Notes: generated from the sequence alone by a model not told the origin. Numbered from the stretch's first letter, positions 20,764-33,932 are shown. The stretch is DNA of 64,000 bases from Nectonema munidae (GCA_030549495.1 JAUIRK010001031.1:496001-560000); one strand, 5' to 3'. Made by a program: numbers and translations.

Positions 20764-21180
20764 TTAGTATAAATTAAATATGAAATTACTATTCAGGCAA
20801 ATAATAAGAATGGGAGATATTAACCATGGTAAATTTAAAATAGCAAAATAAAGAATAAAATAAAACGCTCCTCCAGCACAAGACTTGAAATTATCAAAAA
20901 ATGGCACTATATAATATAATAAAACACTATATAATTGAAGTACCGAAACCATAATTTCAGCCAACTTTCCCTTTGAATTTTTATTAGCAATACAAAAAGC
21001 AGAGTAAAGACAGAGTGGACCCATATAAAAAGTTGTAGCAAATTCATGACTTAAAGTAAAAGGATCTGATATTAGATAGTTAATATCTGATTTCCCATAA
21101 TCCTTCCACAACTGAGACAAAAAGTTATTATAAGAAATCACATTTTTGTGGTATAATAAAAAGTGACCTTCAACAACTAA
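20764..21180 (-). CDS. EBP: Emopamil-binding protein / sterol delta8-delta7 isomerase, last exon
   Basis: ER-membrane enzyme that moves the sterol ring double bond from C8 to C7. The exon reads LVVEGHFLLYHKNV, FLSQLWKDYGKSDINYLISD, PFTLSHEFATTFYMGPLCLY, then VSVLQLYSVLLYYIVPFF and FYFILYFAILNLPWLISPIL, and ends shortly after. This is the EXPERA fold. The known catalytic positions of human EBP appear conserved: Glu of the VIEG motif (LVVEG), Glu of CMETIT (SHEFATT), and Asn/Trp of MNALW (LNLPW). A good acceptor (TTTTTCACTTTGTGCTATTATTCAG on minus) precedes LVVEG at 21180; an in-frame TAA just upstream rules out simple read-through. About 75-80 N-terminal residues must lie in exons further upstream. 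Right upstream on the minus strand is LINE debris, so those exons are beyond it or lost. EBPL is the main alternative. Confidence 0.85.
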   Translation of the reverse strand, partial: LVVEGHFLLYHKNVISYNNFLSQLWKDYGKSDINYLISDPFTLSHEFATTFYMGPLCLYSAFCIANKNSKGKLAEIMVSVLQLYSVLLYYIVPFFDNFKSCAGGAFYFILYFAILNLPWLISPILIICLNSNFIFNLY

Positions 21181-21444
21181 CTGAATAATAGCACAAAGTG
21201 AAAAACATTACTTTCCTTGTAACCATATACATATGTATTACGCCGTATATCCCCGACAAAAGAATAGGGATATTGTGATACTGCACTTCGTAAAAGGTGA
21301 ATCAATGTACATTTATTCATACAGCACATCTCAATCACATCATTTGCTTCCTACCATTTTTTTTATAACTTATCAAATTAATATAAAATCTTTCACAAGA
21401 TTATTCAAACAAAACCACGTAAAACTCACTGGAGCACTTTCCTA

Positions 21445-22265
21445 AATCAATTACCTAAGTTCACAACTTCCTTCAACTATTCCCCACATAAATTCTCCCA
21501 GTCTTGATTCTGAAGCCCCTGGTCTCAACAACACAATTAAACTCGCCATCAAACTATCCACCTCATCCAAACCATATTTTTGTAGAAAACACACATACTT
21601 CTGGACTCTCTTTCTCACCTCGTTTAAGAAATCTCTAAACCATTCTCTCAAGATATTTCGTAAAAACCATAACCCTAACAACATCGATCACTACTTCAAT
21701 ATGAAAAATAAATATATGACAGAAAAAAATTCTGCAAAATAGAATCTTGGAAAAATTTCTGCTCCTCCTATCTTAAAAATCCATGGAACGTGACTAATTT
21801 TCTCAACTTAATTCACTTCTACGATACACAATTTCCAACGACCCATTTAAACCCATCTTTTCTTTCAACCCTTTTCCCTCAGGATTCTCATACACATGAT
21901 AACATAGTAAACCACTCTATGCGCAACATTTCTCCTCCTTCTCATTCCAAACATTTCCTCCAGTAAATCTAATTGAATTAGCCTCTCCTATAAACAGTCT
22001 AAATCCTAAATCATCTTCAAGCCTTGATCTTATAACAGCAATACTTATCATAAAATCCTTCCCTTTATATTCACAATATCTCTTACAATTATATAATAGT
22101 TCTCTAAAATTTTCTTTTTTCCCATTTATCTGGAAAATAGATAAGCTAATTCTATTCCCTAAACCCAACAAAGACTTAAGCCTCATATTCAACTAGCGAC
22201 CAATCACTATCCTCCCTACTTTAGGAAAAATCTTAGAAAAATTTTTTCGCACAAAGTTTCTTTTC
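21445..22265 (+). mobile_element. LINE ORF2 fragment (linker to start of RT)
   Basis: On the + strand the end of this C-rich stretch reads WKIDKLILFPKPNKDLS, then RPITILPTLGKILEKFF, which is the classic start of a non-LTR reverse transcriptase (WK..LIPKP.K....N.RPI.LLP..GK..E). Upstream pieces (SITYVHNFLQLFP, SNYPPHPNHIFVENTHTS) fit the endonuclease-RT linker poorly but share the codon bias. Several stops. Minus-strand frames of the same DNA are shadows. Confidence 0.7.
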
Positions 22266-22399
22266 ACATCTAACAAAATTTAATTAGATTAAGATCACCA
22301 CATCTAACAATATTTAATTAGGTATCTTGATATATAATTAAATTAATAATTGAAGTTTTTTTTCCAGTTTTAGGTTTTTTTTACTAAAATGAGATAACA

Positions 22400-23110
22400 T
22401 TGTTTAGGAACTATGGAGTGAGTGAGTGAGGGAAATCTCTAAGCACTTTCCAGGGTTGGCTGATATGCTTGCTGAATTGCTATGATTTGGATGTCTTTGC
22501 TTGGTTGTTATGTGTGACGGGAGCGAAATTGGTTGTTATGTTCTAAAGGAGCAAAATGAAAGGAAAGAAAGTGTAGAAGTGTTGTATTAAAGGGGTAAAA
22601 TTAGGAGTTGGGTGATGGAGGGATAAGATTTTGGTGTGCTTTAAGAATTGGTTCTATTGTGTTTATCAGGATTGAGAGTTCTTGGAGAATTGAAGGGTGA
22701 TATAGAAAGTCATAAATAGAGTTGGGGATACCATTGAAATATAAGTGGCATAATTTGAGTAGTTTGGTTCGTATGTTTTGAAAGATGGGGCATAGAAGGA
22801 TGATATGTATTGGTGTTTCTATTTCTGTGCAACCAAAACGGCAAAGTGGGTTGTTGTGTAGTTTGAATTTGTAAAAATAAGCATAGGTTGGGCAGTGAAA
22901 AGAGAACCATCTAATTGTGTTGCGTGCGAGAAAAATGCTTTTATTATTAATTGCAAAATTGATAAGAGGAGGAGAAATGTTGAGAGATGACCAATTGTTA
23001 AAGATGGATGTGTGTGTAGAAGATTTGATGCGGGATAGAGGGATAGAGGGTACAATGGTTAAGGTTGTGTTCGATGTTAACTATAGAGAGAAATTAAAGA
23101 GAATATAAAT
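22400..23110 (-). mobile_element. LINE 3' end (C-terminal finger region and 3' UTR)
   Basis: Minus-strand translation of 22740-22960 reads NTIRWFSFHCPTYAYFYKFK, LHNNPLCRFGCTEIETPIHI and ILLCPIFQNIRTKLLKL. This has the N-P-L-C-x3-C..E-T-x2-H...CP pattern of the Cys-His domain at the C-terminus of non-LTR ORF2 proteins. About 340 bp of 3' UTR-like sequence follows to about 22400. The RT domain is absent, so it is 5'-truncated. It faces the + strand LINE fragment tail to tail. Confidence 0.7.
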
Positions 23111-23224
23111 AAGTTTTTATTAAATATTTAAAAAAATATAAGAGAAAAGTTATGAATAGTTTATCTTATTTTGCAAAACATTTTGTTTACTGTTAAATTA
23201 TTTTTTATTTAGTATAGTTAATTT

Positions 23225-23480
23225 TTAGTTGAATCAGAAGAAATAGGAAAATATAAAAATTCAACTTGTTCTGATGTTCTTGATTGGTGGAAATCTCACT
23301 CTAGTAGTTTTTCTTTTCTTGCATCAGTTGTATTTTGCATAATGGCTACAAGTTCAGTAAGTGAGAGGAACTTCAGCTTAGTTTGATTTATAGTTAATCA
23401 AAGAAGAACACATTTGAAACCTTCTTCTGTTAATGATATTTTATTTTTAAATAGTGCACTAAATAGTGCATTGATGAGAT
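23225..23480 (+). mobile_element. hAT (Ac-like) C-terminal fragment
   Basis: Reads VLDWWKSHSSSFSFLASVVF, CIMATSSVSERNFSLV, then IVNQRRTHLKPSSVNDILFL: the D.L.WW..., ATS..SER.FS..G.I...RR..L.P..V..L.FL block of hAT dimerisation domains. Only the last 75 codons are visible, with at least one stop. Confidence 0.7.
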
Positions 23481-25499
23481 TGAATACTATATAACAAAGT
23501 TTTTATTTTTTAATACATTTAAAAAATTAAAAAAGTTGAAATTTTAGGTTGCTTCAATTATATTGCTGTTTTTTAGTGTGTAAGTTAGTTTTTTACAATA
23601 AATGCTTAAAAAATTTTCGGGCTAGTAGGTACCTCCATAAGAACAATTTATAAAACAAGAAAAAATAGAGATGCTAAAAATTAAAAATAAGGAGTATGAC
23701 TTATTTAATCTAGGTCTCTGTATTGGCAATGTTAATTTTATAAATAAAACGTAATTTCATCTAAACCTGAATATTAATAAAAAAAAAATATGGAATATAT
23801 TATTTATTGCTTTATGAAAGTTTCTTCCAATCTATTTAAGTGTATATAAAATTATTGCCAGTTATTTGGAGATTTTAAAGCACTTTCAGCCGTAGGGCTA
23901 TATGCTCGCATTATGCTTGAGATAGTTAATCATAGTTTTGTGATTTTATTTTTAAGAAAAATGAGGTTTAGGGATCGAATATCAGCCCTTAAACTATTAA
24001 ACTGAAAGGTACACTCTAACAAGCATTGAGGCTTGTATACATAAGTATGAGAAACAAATGTTTTTATTGCGTTTATGATATCAAGATATTAAAGCTTTTT
24101 TGTACCAGTAATCTCTATGCTTCTTCACAATTTTATCCTTTATATAAAGAAAATTTATTACTAAAAAGTGATTTATAATTATAAACGATAAAATTTCTAA
24201 TTTAAGTGTTAATTTTGCACACGGGATCGGGAATTGACAAATTGATGAATATTATTGAAGTGTTCATAAAGCAAGTTTACAATAACCAATTTTAATATTT
24301 ACTTTATAGAGTAGTCAACTTTATCCCATCTCTAAATATATCATCTTAAATATAAATTTATAATGATCTCTTACTTAAAGCATTGAACTATGAAGAAAGA
24401 AAGCTTAATTCGGGATCGAAATCAAAGACCTTGATTCATTGAAGCTAGTAGTAGTATGGCTATGGAAGATAAACTATGTAAATTTTTTTAAAACTATTTC
24501 TATTGAGTTTTGCTTAACAATAATTTTTTAAAAATTTGGGTTTTTAGATTTAAATTTTTCCAAAAAATTAAATGTCTAAAACTCTCAAATTTGAAGCTTT
24601 TTTGAATGAAAAATTGAAAAAAGATTTATTGTAATTTTGTATATTTTTGAAAAAAATTAAAATTGTTTTCTAAGAAAGGTTTAGTGCTTTATTTAAAATT
24701 AGGGACTCTCCACAGGACAAAATTTCTCACGTCATAGAAATAAATTTATATTATCACATTTAAAACAACTGCGTATCTCCTTTAAAATTTTTTAACCCCA
24801 TTCGTTCACATTCCTGGCTACCTTCTAGTAGTTCATTTAGTTAATCGAATATATTGAAGTATATCTAGTACTAAAATTAGACTAACTATATTTTATTGTG
24901 ATAAAAACGACACATTACCAATGCCAGAAAAAAAAAATTTCAAGACCAAATTTAATTGAAGGTTAATGTAAAAAATTCAAACAATTGATGTATATTTATA
25001 TCAGCATTATTATTCTCAAAAACTATGTATCTTTTATTATTTTTAAAGCTTGTTTCCAATGTGATTAGACTTTCCATATTACTTTTTTTGTTTTAAGGAA
25101 GTCTTAGAATGATTATTTTATCATTGATATAAAAATACAAATTTTTGCTATATTTGATCAGAGGCAGTAATGTAGCCAGCATCAAGCCTTCTTTCTTAAT
25201 AGTTCGGTGCAAGCAGCGCAATTATGCCTTCTAGATGAAAATACCCCATGATATCTTTATATAAGAAAGTTTTCCTTATAATTAAAGCCTAAAAGTTTTT
25301 CCTGTTGATTACTGTAACTGAAAATGTTAAATTAAAGTAATCAAATAGACAAGTTGGGGAATCGAATAACTAATTCGTGTAAATTTAGGGTTTATAGGAA
25401 CATTTCAAAAATTTTTAACCTTAAATTTCTATTTAAAAGGGTTAAATTTAAATTCACGCCTTCATACCTGTCAATTTAAACACCTAAGTCCTAAATATA
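23481..25499. other. AT-rich spacer without recognisable content
   Basis: No ORF with a recognisable motif, no repeat ends. Confidence 0.5.
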
Positions 25500-26296
25500 T
25501 TTATTTATAATTTTTAAAATTTATTATATAAGAATTTTTGTCCAATGAATACACCACCATTATTTGCCGACATTATACTTACACTGCAAGCTTTCAATCC
25601 CACCACAACTACACTGATTTTATCAAGTCAAATTACCTTGTTAGTAATTCTGATTGCATCAACCTTTTAGCTCAGTGATTTTCAAACTGGAGTCCACGGT
25701 GCCGCGAAGAAATTCCATGGCGATCTAAAACGGGACACTGAGTGAATCGTTTTTTTTTTGCAAAATCGAATCGGTCATTTGCCATTTTTGCCAATAAGTC
25801 ATTTAAAAAGAACAAATAAGCTAGTCTTTGAATTGCGTACTATTTTTTTCTTTTATTGCTTTTCGCCAAATTTGGAAATGTGCATTTTTCTTAATGGCTA
25901 AAAGAATGAAATATGACGACTCACACTTGAAATTTCGTTTCACTGCATTAACGTCTAGTGAGGAACATATGTTTCTTTTGTGTTCTGAAGTGTTAGCATC
26001 CACTTTTCTATAGCCCGTCAAGTGAAGCTTGCGCTGGTAATGAAGCACTCGAGTTCAATAAACAAAACTATTCGCTGAACGATTGCAAATATTCATGTTT
26101 GATAAATAACATAGGAATATTTTTGCAAAATATTAAGTATGGTTTGAAAAGTTTTAAAAATATCTGTTGTCAAAAAGCCCCACAACATAGGAGACCAGTT
26201 GAAATTACCTTGCGGCAAGAATATATTGAATGTGCTAATAAGTTCTGAAGTTGTAAACTTGAAGCATATCTTCCTGTCAAAAGATACCGTTAGAAG

Positions 26297-26829
<533 letters not shown>

Positions 26830-27795
26830 GTTAGAAGGCTAATAGGAGAGATGTCTGATGACATTTCAGGCGATTTGGAATTTGATTTTCAACTTTTTTG
26901 CTCACATTGATGAAACAATGGATGCTGCAAACTTATCTCAGCCTTGCATTTACATACAATATATATATGACAGGAACCTGGTAGACAATTTTTTATTTTG
27001 CGAAATAAAGCAGTAGAACAACTAAGAGAAATATTTGACTAAGTATAAAATTTTTACAGCACATGGTACTAAGTCGGAGTTTGGCTAAGCAAAAATCTCT
27101 AGATGTAATTGGTATCCAGTGCGCAGAGCCATAAAACCATACCTCATGAGTTGAAAAATGTTTTCAATGAAGTCATTAAACAATGTATTTCATTATAGCA
27201 AATGCCTTCAATTCTTATTTGTTTTCAGATTTATGCAAAGAAAATGATTTTGAAAAACTCTTGCTGAACTCAAACGCGAGGTGGCTTTCCAAAGGAAAAT
27301 TTTCTACAAAGCTAACTAGACATCCATGCAGAATTTTCTGATTTCGGTTTTCGTATATTTCTATCATTTTTAGTGAACATATTTGAATATATGAATTCCG
27401 TTAACCTTGCGCTTCAAGGAAAAAAGTTTATAGTACTCCATTCTAATAAAAAATTGACAGCTTTTGGAATGAAGCTGGAATAATTGCATTCTTTAACAAG
27501 AAAAATTTTTCTCGATTTTCTAACTGTTCTGGAGGCCATAAAACACCATGTAGCATGCGAAGAAATTTCTCTTTATTAAAAATACTATCAATTTATCAAA
27601 ATCCCATTTATAATCTCGATTAGTAGAAGACTTCTTAATTCAAGAACTGTTTATAGATTTGGTTTGATTGAGGAGGTGCAAAACATGTTTTTGTGAAATA
27701 TTTAATATCGAAATGGGATTGGGAGAGTCCTATGTTGATTTTACAAAGATTGCTTTGAAAGCTCTGATTACATTGCCAACTATTCTGAGAAATCT

Positions 27796-28345
27796 TGATA
27801 AAAAAAACTAAAATTTTTTTTGCAATTTTCAAATTACTGATCTGGAAATACGATGGGAGACCAAATATTCAAGCAATCCTTTAAAATTGAGTGTATTCAG
27901 CGCATAAGTAAATTTATAAGACTACTTTATATTTTTTTTACAAAATTGATGAAATTTAAATACTATACTTCCTGCGAAAATATTTTAATTAAATATACAT
28001 TATACACTAGTTTAAAAAAATTCAAAATTGTTAGGGGGCGAATATGTTTTTCATTTGAAAATGAAGTAGTCTATCAGGCACACTACAGGAATTGATGAAA
28101 ATAACTGAAGGTTGGAGAGTTTTATATGAGTGAATGTAGTCTGAATGAAAAGAGTCTACTAGACATCCTGTGATGTTTATATGAAAAAAATGTGATTGAT
28201 TCGGGGGCGCACATCTTTGAATGAAGAGGGGGACTTTCAAGCGTCTTCCAAAAAAGACAACATTTTTTTCTGAATTCCTACTCCTCTCTTGTCTTTTCTA
28301 TTTCATTCTTAATTAAGCTTAATGTAAACTTTAACCCCCGCCCTA
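27796..28345 (-). repeat. Partial copy C of the CAGGGGCGCACATC hAT family
   Basis: In reverse orientation it follows copy A from the TACATTAAGCTTAATTAAGA block (28300-28325 here, 11941 in A) through the internal GATGTGCGCCCCCG (28202-28215), the TCTAGTAGACTCTTTTC block, CTATTCGCCCCC-like sequence and the CAATCCTTTAAAAT block (27875). It stops short of the outer TIR at 27796, where copy E ends. Confidence 0.7.
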
Positions 28346-28799
28346 TTAAGCTTAACGTCAACAATGAATGAGGACTTAATATAGCTACTTCTTTCTCACT
28401 ATGCCCACCCTCTCCAAATTATGTGTAGAAAAGGGGTAAAGATATCAATTAATAATAAAAAAATTGGAAATTTTATTGAATGAAAAAAATCATTCATTAA
28501 TTTTCAGTTGTTCCATTTCTTCTTCCTAAAAATGACAATGTTTTATTGAGAAAAATAAATAAAAGAAATACATTCAAATTACATAACTTTTCTGAGGTAA
28601 TTTCTATCAAAAATGTAAAACAGAACTAAAGTTAGAAAACTTGGTATTAGAATTCTTTCATTCTTTTTAGTGTATAAGAATAAGTGTAAGTTAGTTAGAC
28701 TCTCAAAAAATGTATGAAATAAAGATAAAATTGTGCAAACAAAAATCAAACAATAAATTAAGATTGCATTACTTTACTTTTCTCAGCATCATTCACAAA
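28346..28799. other. AT-rich spacer
   Basis: No recognisable coding or repeat signal. Confidence 0.4.
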
Positions 28800-29530
28800 T
28801 AGTTTAAAAGCATTTTTCTTCCACCAAACTGTACTTCATTAATCCAACCTTTAGACAATGGAATACTCCGTTCTTTAAAAGCTAAGTATCGTTGTAATTT
28901 TATGAAACATGTTTTAGATGCAGTTAATTCTGAGAGAAATGTTTTAGAATTTCTTAAGCAATTTAATCTCAAACATTTGATTTAAGCTTTAGCAAATGCT
29001 TGAATATCGGTAGAATCAACTACATTAAAAAATGGTTAGAATGTTTTGTTTAGACAGAATATTTTGGAAGAAAATTGTGTTAACAAAAACAAAAGTTTCT
29101 CAGAGAAAAACGCTATTTTTGGAAGATCTTCTTTCATTTTATCGAGATTTAATTAATCTCAAGGCTAAAGAAATTATATTAAAAATTAACGAAATGGGTA
29201 AACATTGATGAAGAAGAAAGCACAGTTTATCATTACACTGACTCAGAAATTGTCAATCTTATTAGAGATCAACATCAAGATAGTGAGGAAGAAAAAAGTG
29301 AAGGAGATGGGAAAAATAAAAACAAACCATCAATCGACAGGTTGATCCAATTAACAATTGATCTGCTTGAAGGCTTAGAACAAAGAAATTTTATAAATGA
29401 AGAAGATTTAATGACTCTTTATATGTTGCAAGAAAAACTTCTTAAAGAAAAGCCAAAACACATGAAGCAACTAAGTTTAAAAGATATGTTTCAGAAATTG
29501 TCTGCACCTATCAGAAGCAAAACATCTTAG
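28800..29530 (+). mobile_element. pogo/Tigger transposase tail, decayed
   Basis: Across frames it reads FFHQT.LH (from FFPPN.TS), then NPTFRQWNT-like remnants of the LIQPLDNGI motif (third catalytic region), KAKYRCNFMKHVLDAV and FLKQFNL. It ends in an acidic, Lys-rich tail open from 29200 (DEEESTVYHYTDSEIVNLIR and, from 29342, LLEGLEQRNFINEEDLMTLY with KQLSLKDMF). That tail is the usual C-terminus of Tigger-like enzymes. TIRs not found. Many stops upstream of 29200. Confidence 0.6.
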
Positions 29531-31056
29531 AACTCTTAGCTTTCATTCTACATTAAATTCTCTTTTTTATTTTTTACTAATAAACAAGCATTCATCTTTA
29601 AGTTTAAGTGGAAAAAATTCTTTACTGATACACCGGAAAAATTCCTAAACCGGAAACAGGTTAGTGCCAAGCATTTCGAATTAGTGATAGTCGACTGTAA
29701 TAATCCAAAAGAGGAAAAGTAATCATACAATTGATAGTATGAAATTCTTTCAAAGATTCTAGAAAAAAATGAGAACCATAGAAATTGGACCGTAAGTAAG
29801 ACTGAAGCTCTTTTCCCATTTTTAAATAATGGAAGGACTTATTTTTTTAACAGTCAAAATTGTTTCCAATTCCAAACAGAAATTGCACTTAATTATTAAA
29901 AATGAACAAAAAAATAAGAACCTTTTTGACTCTATTTATTTATATTCCATAAATATCTTCAGTATCATTCAAAGTCACGTAAAAGACAGCAAAGAACCAA
30001 CTTTTTAAGACCAAAGCTAAAGGACAACTCTTTATATATTAATTACTAATCTGAGTATATTAGTTTCATTCATCTTCAACACAGAATTCAATTTTTTCCA
30101 AAATGTTTTATTATTATTCTTCGAATTATCAAAAAAAAAAACGATCAAAAGACTCTTTCTTCAAATGTCTAATCTTAGATTTAATAACATTTCTAAGCGA
30201 AATATTTTTACATCTTAAATCAATTTTAATTTTACTGGAAAATTTGTTGCGTTTTTTAATGTAATTTATTATGTTTTAAAATTAGTTTAAGCACTTCAAC
30301 AGTGATCAATGAATTACGAGGATATTTATATTTACAATTAACACCACATCAATAAAAAGTTTGTGATATCAATTCATAAATGTTGTTGGTCAATATAAGA
30401 AAAAATTTATTAAGGAATCTTTTTTTATTGGTACAATTATTAGTTTTTAATTTATTGTTGAGAAAGAAGAGAGTAGAGCAATAATCTGTAATGTATACTG
30501 ACTTATACATGGTTTGGTTCCATATTCGTAGAGAAATGGGATCATGAGGAAGAAACTCAAATACATGAATATCAGAACTAATTTTAAAAAAATTAAATTA
30601 AAATCTCCCAACAAGATCTTAGATTGTTGATTTTCTAAAGGAGACAGAAAAATAGATCTTGTAAAAAAACTTAATTTATAGTGAAGAAGTGGAACAGGTC
30701 TTTGATAAATATTTTGGTCTTTGATAAATATTTTATGAAGTCGCGTTTTTCCTTCACATTCGATTCCTGAAAAAAATAACAAATATTCGAGACTGACGGA
30801 TATTATCGATGCAAAAATTTCCATCATAACGAAATCTATTCTCAAAAAACCTGATGAATGTTGAAATGGACAGATAATAATAGAAGAAAGGATTTTCGCT
30901 GCTTGACTGTGCTATGTTTTTACATTTTACTCAGAATAACTCAATCGAAAAGCTTTAAAAATGTACTTTTGATCTCTGATGAAAAAATTGTTTGATGTAA
31001 AAAGCTAAACGAGATTAAAAGAAAGCAGAGCAGGAGAATTGTGGATTGCATAACTT
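29531..31056. other. AT-rich spacer with a short tandem duplication
   Basis: No gene recognised. GGTCTTTGATAAATATTTT occurs twice in direct succession at about 30696-30734. The 132-codon minus frame at 30447-30845 has no recognisable motif. Confidence 0.5.
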
Positions 31057-31322
31057 CAGAGGCGTATTTTAGGGGGAGGGGCACTTGTCCATGCCCCCTC
31101 CTCGCCAGGTGAAAAAATATAAAATTTAAGTAAATAATTAGGCTATCAAATTTCTCATGATATTTTAGTTTTACATTCTAACATATGCAATTTAATCAGA
31201 TAAATGAGTTTTTTTTAATTATTTTACCTGTTAATTGAATTCATTATCTCGAATAATTTTTTTTATTTTTTGGAAATTAAAAAATGCTCCCTCTCTCTCA
31301 AATTTTTTTAGATACGCCACTG
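31057..31322. mobile_element. 266-bp hAT MITE
   Basis: Ends CAGAGGCGTATTTTA and TTAGATACGCCACTG are imperfect TIRs. The flanks CATAACTT (31049-31056) and CATAGCTT (31323-31330) give an 8-bp TSD with one mismatch. Confidence 0.82.
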
Positions 31323-32369
31323 CATAGCTTTCAATGACAAAATTTTTTAACAGTAGTTTTAAGCAAAGTTTCCTCAAGAGAAATTGCTTCTATTTGAGAA
31401 ATTCTATTTTAGCAAAATCTATAAAGTTAGACAAGAGATTGAATTTGGCTGATAAACGTTAACAATTTAAAACGAAAACTTATCTGTTATTAATGACATC
31501 AATAGATCTTGAAGAAGTTAACCAATCAAAAATAAGTATCATATAAAATAACATAACTTAGCAAATCTAAATTGTGGGAAATTTTATGAATCATTATAAA
31601 CCGTATTCAATTTGACATACTTTTCCTCATTTTTATAACGCTTACAAGTCACAATTATAGCTAACTGCCATATGAATCAAAAATGAAAAGTTATCACTTT
31701 TGTGATGATGGTGGCAAACTTGCAAATAGATGATTTATTTTACAAAATTTTGCAGCTTGTCTGTAATAAGATAATTTTTAAATAGAATGATAAAAGCTTA
31801 TCGTGCATACAAACCAACTAGAAAGTGGACTCTTGCTGCATTCACTTCTTTGTAGAATTTTTTTGCATTCTGCTTGTCTGTAATAAGATAACAACCATTG
31901 CTACAAAAATTAACGAAAACAAAATGTAAATGTTTATGTCCATTTAATTTAATATGAACAGAAAATCATTACTTTTGAATGGATTTTAAATTTGAGAGGA
32001 GCATTTGAAAAAAGCGACTTTCTTTTCTTCCAAATGAAATTTTCTCAAAAAATATCTGTTTTTGATCAAACTTTTGATATACCCGCATTTTAACAACAAG
32101 TTCTTAAAAATTAGTCTCATTACTGAAAATTCCATCAATCTGCAAAGTATCTTCTGAAAAAATTTCGTACTTTCTTTAACTTTAACTGCTGAGCTTCTAA
32201 CATTGAACTTTTATTCAGGAAACTTAACATTATTATCGATTTTTCTTACTTATTCAGCGTCTATCTAGCGTAGCGCTTTCTGATGAATAATTCAATGCAG
32301 CATTGAGCAGTCCACATCAACATCTCTTAAGTATGCTTTTCCTTTTTGTCTTTCAGTCACTGATTTATC
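31323..32369. other. AT-rich spacer
   Basis: A minus-strand stretch near 31770-31870 reads NAKKFYKEVNAARVHFLVGL. It could be another piece of the hAT fragment at 32370-32632, but I cannot place it in that family. Nothing else seen. Confidence 0.35.
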
Positions 32370-32632
32370 TGCATCTGTGAAATTACAGGTCATTTTTGAA
32401 AGCCATCATATTTGCTTATAGTTGAATGCTTCGAAAATATCAGAACCTTTAGTGTACTAGTGAGAATAGGGATAGAGCAAGTAATTTTTCATTGTGATTA
32501 AATTGAAGCAGATATCTCGAATTAAAACAACAAGCTCACTGATATCCATAATATCTGTGCTTTCACCAAGCGCAAGAAAGAAATTATTTCACTTCTGAAT
32601 GTGACTACAAATCTTCTCTTGAACAAAATTAC
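32370..32632 (-). mobile_element. hAT transposase fragment (GTF2IRD2-like), RNase-H start
   Basis: Minus frame reads FFLALGESTDIMDISELVVL then IRDICFNLI and KGSDIFEAF. This is the F.IALDESTDI.D.AQL..FIR motif carrying the first catalytic Asp (here the D of DEST reads G). Its 5' side is cut by the MITE starting at 32633. Confidence 0.7.
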
Positions 32633-33932
32633 TAGTGGTGTACCGATTAGATCGGTATCTTTGTTTAATCGACATCGGCAATTTTATTATTCACCCATTT
32701 CTTGAGCCGAAAAAGTAAACTTGGATTTTTTCAAATATTTCTGTAAATTTTAAATATGATATTACTTAGAGAAAAGCGTATTCTTTACTTCCTTTTGCTG
32801 TAGAAAAACAACACAAGTGCGTCTTAGTCTAAGGCATGGTTTCTCAACGTGGGCCATATGGCCCCTGGGAACCACAAGAAATTTTAAGGGGGCAACAGAA
32901 AAAAATATGATTTCCATACAATACATCAGGTCGTAGAAAAGTAACAAAACAAGCTATAAGTTCGTAATTATATAGATGGATGTTTAAAATTAAAAAGGTA
33001 AGCTGACGAAAAGACTCATTTTTATTTATAAAAATGCCCCAAAGCTGTCGATTTTTCTATATTATATACATTACATATGATACAAAAACTACTTTAGCAA
33101 CTATATCTTGAAACTTTAATTAAAAATTCTATTTTGATGAACTTTTTATAGTTTTGTTTCCACATCTACTAGGTTTGGACCGTTAATATTGAGTAAAAAA
33201 GACTCAATTGAAAAGCAACTCTAATTCTAAACTATTATGAAAAAAAAGTTATGATTAAGAGCACTATAATTTTTGAAGGAATTTTACAGTTTTTTGCTTT
33301 GATGATATGTTGTTTGAATGAATAACTTCATGAAAAAATTACGAATTTTCTTTTTTGTCTTCTAAAATATAGAAAAATAAATAAAAAACTTTATGGGGCC
33401 ATACAATAATATATTTAGGCAAAAAGGGGGCCATGGTAGAAAGAAGGTTGAGAATCCTTGGTCTAAGGCATAGGCTCTCAAACCCAGCGTCGTGAGTGTG
33501 TTCCCAAATGTTGCCTTCAGTGAGGGCATACGATACGTTACCTTTCAAAATTACATACGAAAAAACTAAGTTGTGACAAATACTGCAATTCGTTACTATT
33601 TCAATTTTGTTACAATGCTTCCTTATCTAGCTTTTTTAAATATATATTCTTCTTTGAATTTAGAAGGAGGCACTGGAGAGAAGCGTATGTTCTTACATCC
33701 TAATTTGATAATATCAAGTTTGACATACTAAAGTGTTTTATTTTTAATTTCTTCATTGAATTAACTTATGATTTCTAAGTATTATATTGCAATAGAAAGT
33801 TATATTAAACTCGTAAAAAGTCGTGTAGCCAATATGGTGAAATTATTCCAGTATCGGTTCAAAATCGGCATCGCCCTTTTGTAAAGTAATCGGAACATGC
33901 AACGTTCAACGATTAGGGTCGGTACAACACTA
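32633..33932. mobile_element. Outer MITE of a nested pair (hAT-like ends)
   Basis: TAGTGGTGTACCGAT (32633) and ATCGGTATC nearby face the inverse GGTCGGTACAACACTA (to 33932), imperfect TIRs. No convincing TSD. It interrupts a hAT transposase fragment and itself holds the MITE at 32835. Related ends occur near 41575. Confidence 0.5.
32835..33460. mobile_element. 626-bp hAT MITE with perfect 8-bp TSD, nested
   Basis: CATGGTTTCTCAACGTGGGCC-like left end and GGTTGAGAATCCTTG right end (inverse CAAGGATTCTCAAC). GTCTAAGG flanks both sides (32827-32834, 33461-33468). GGGGCC-type subterminal motifs sit on both sides. Confidence 0.88.

Noticed and set aside
21451-22192. Minus-strand ORFs as upstream EBP exons
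   Set aside because: They do not resemble EBP. The + strand of the same DNA reads as a LINE reverse-transcriptase start.
30447-30845. 132-codon minus ORF
   Set aside because: No motif, low-complexity composition, no splice context; probably chance.
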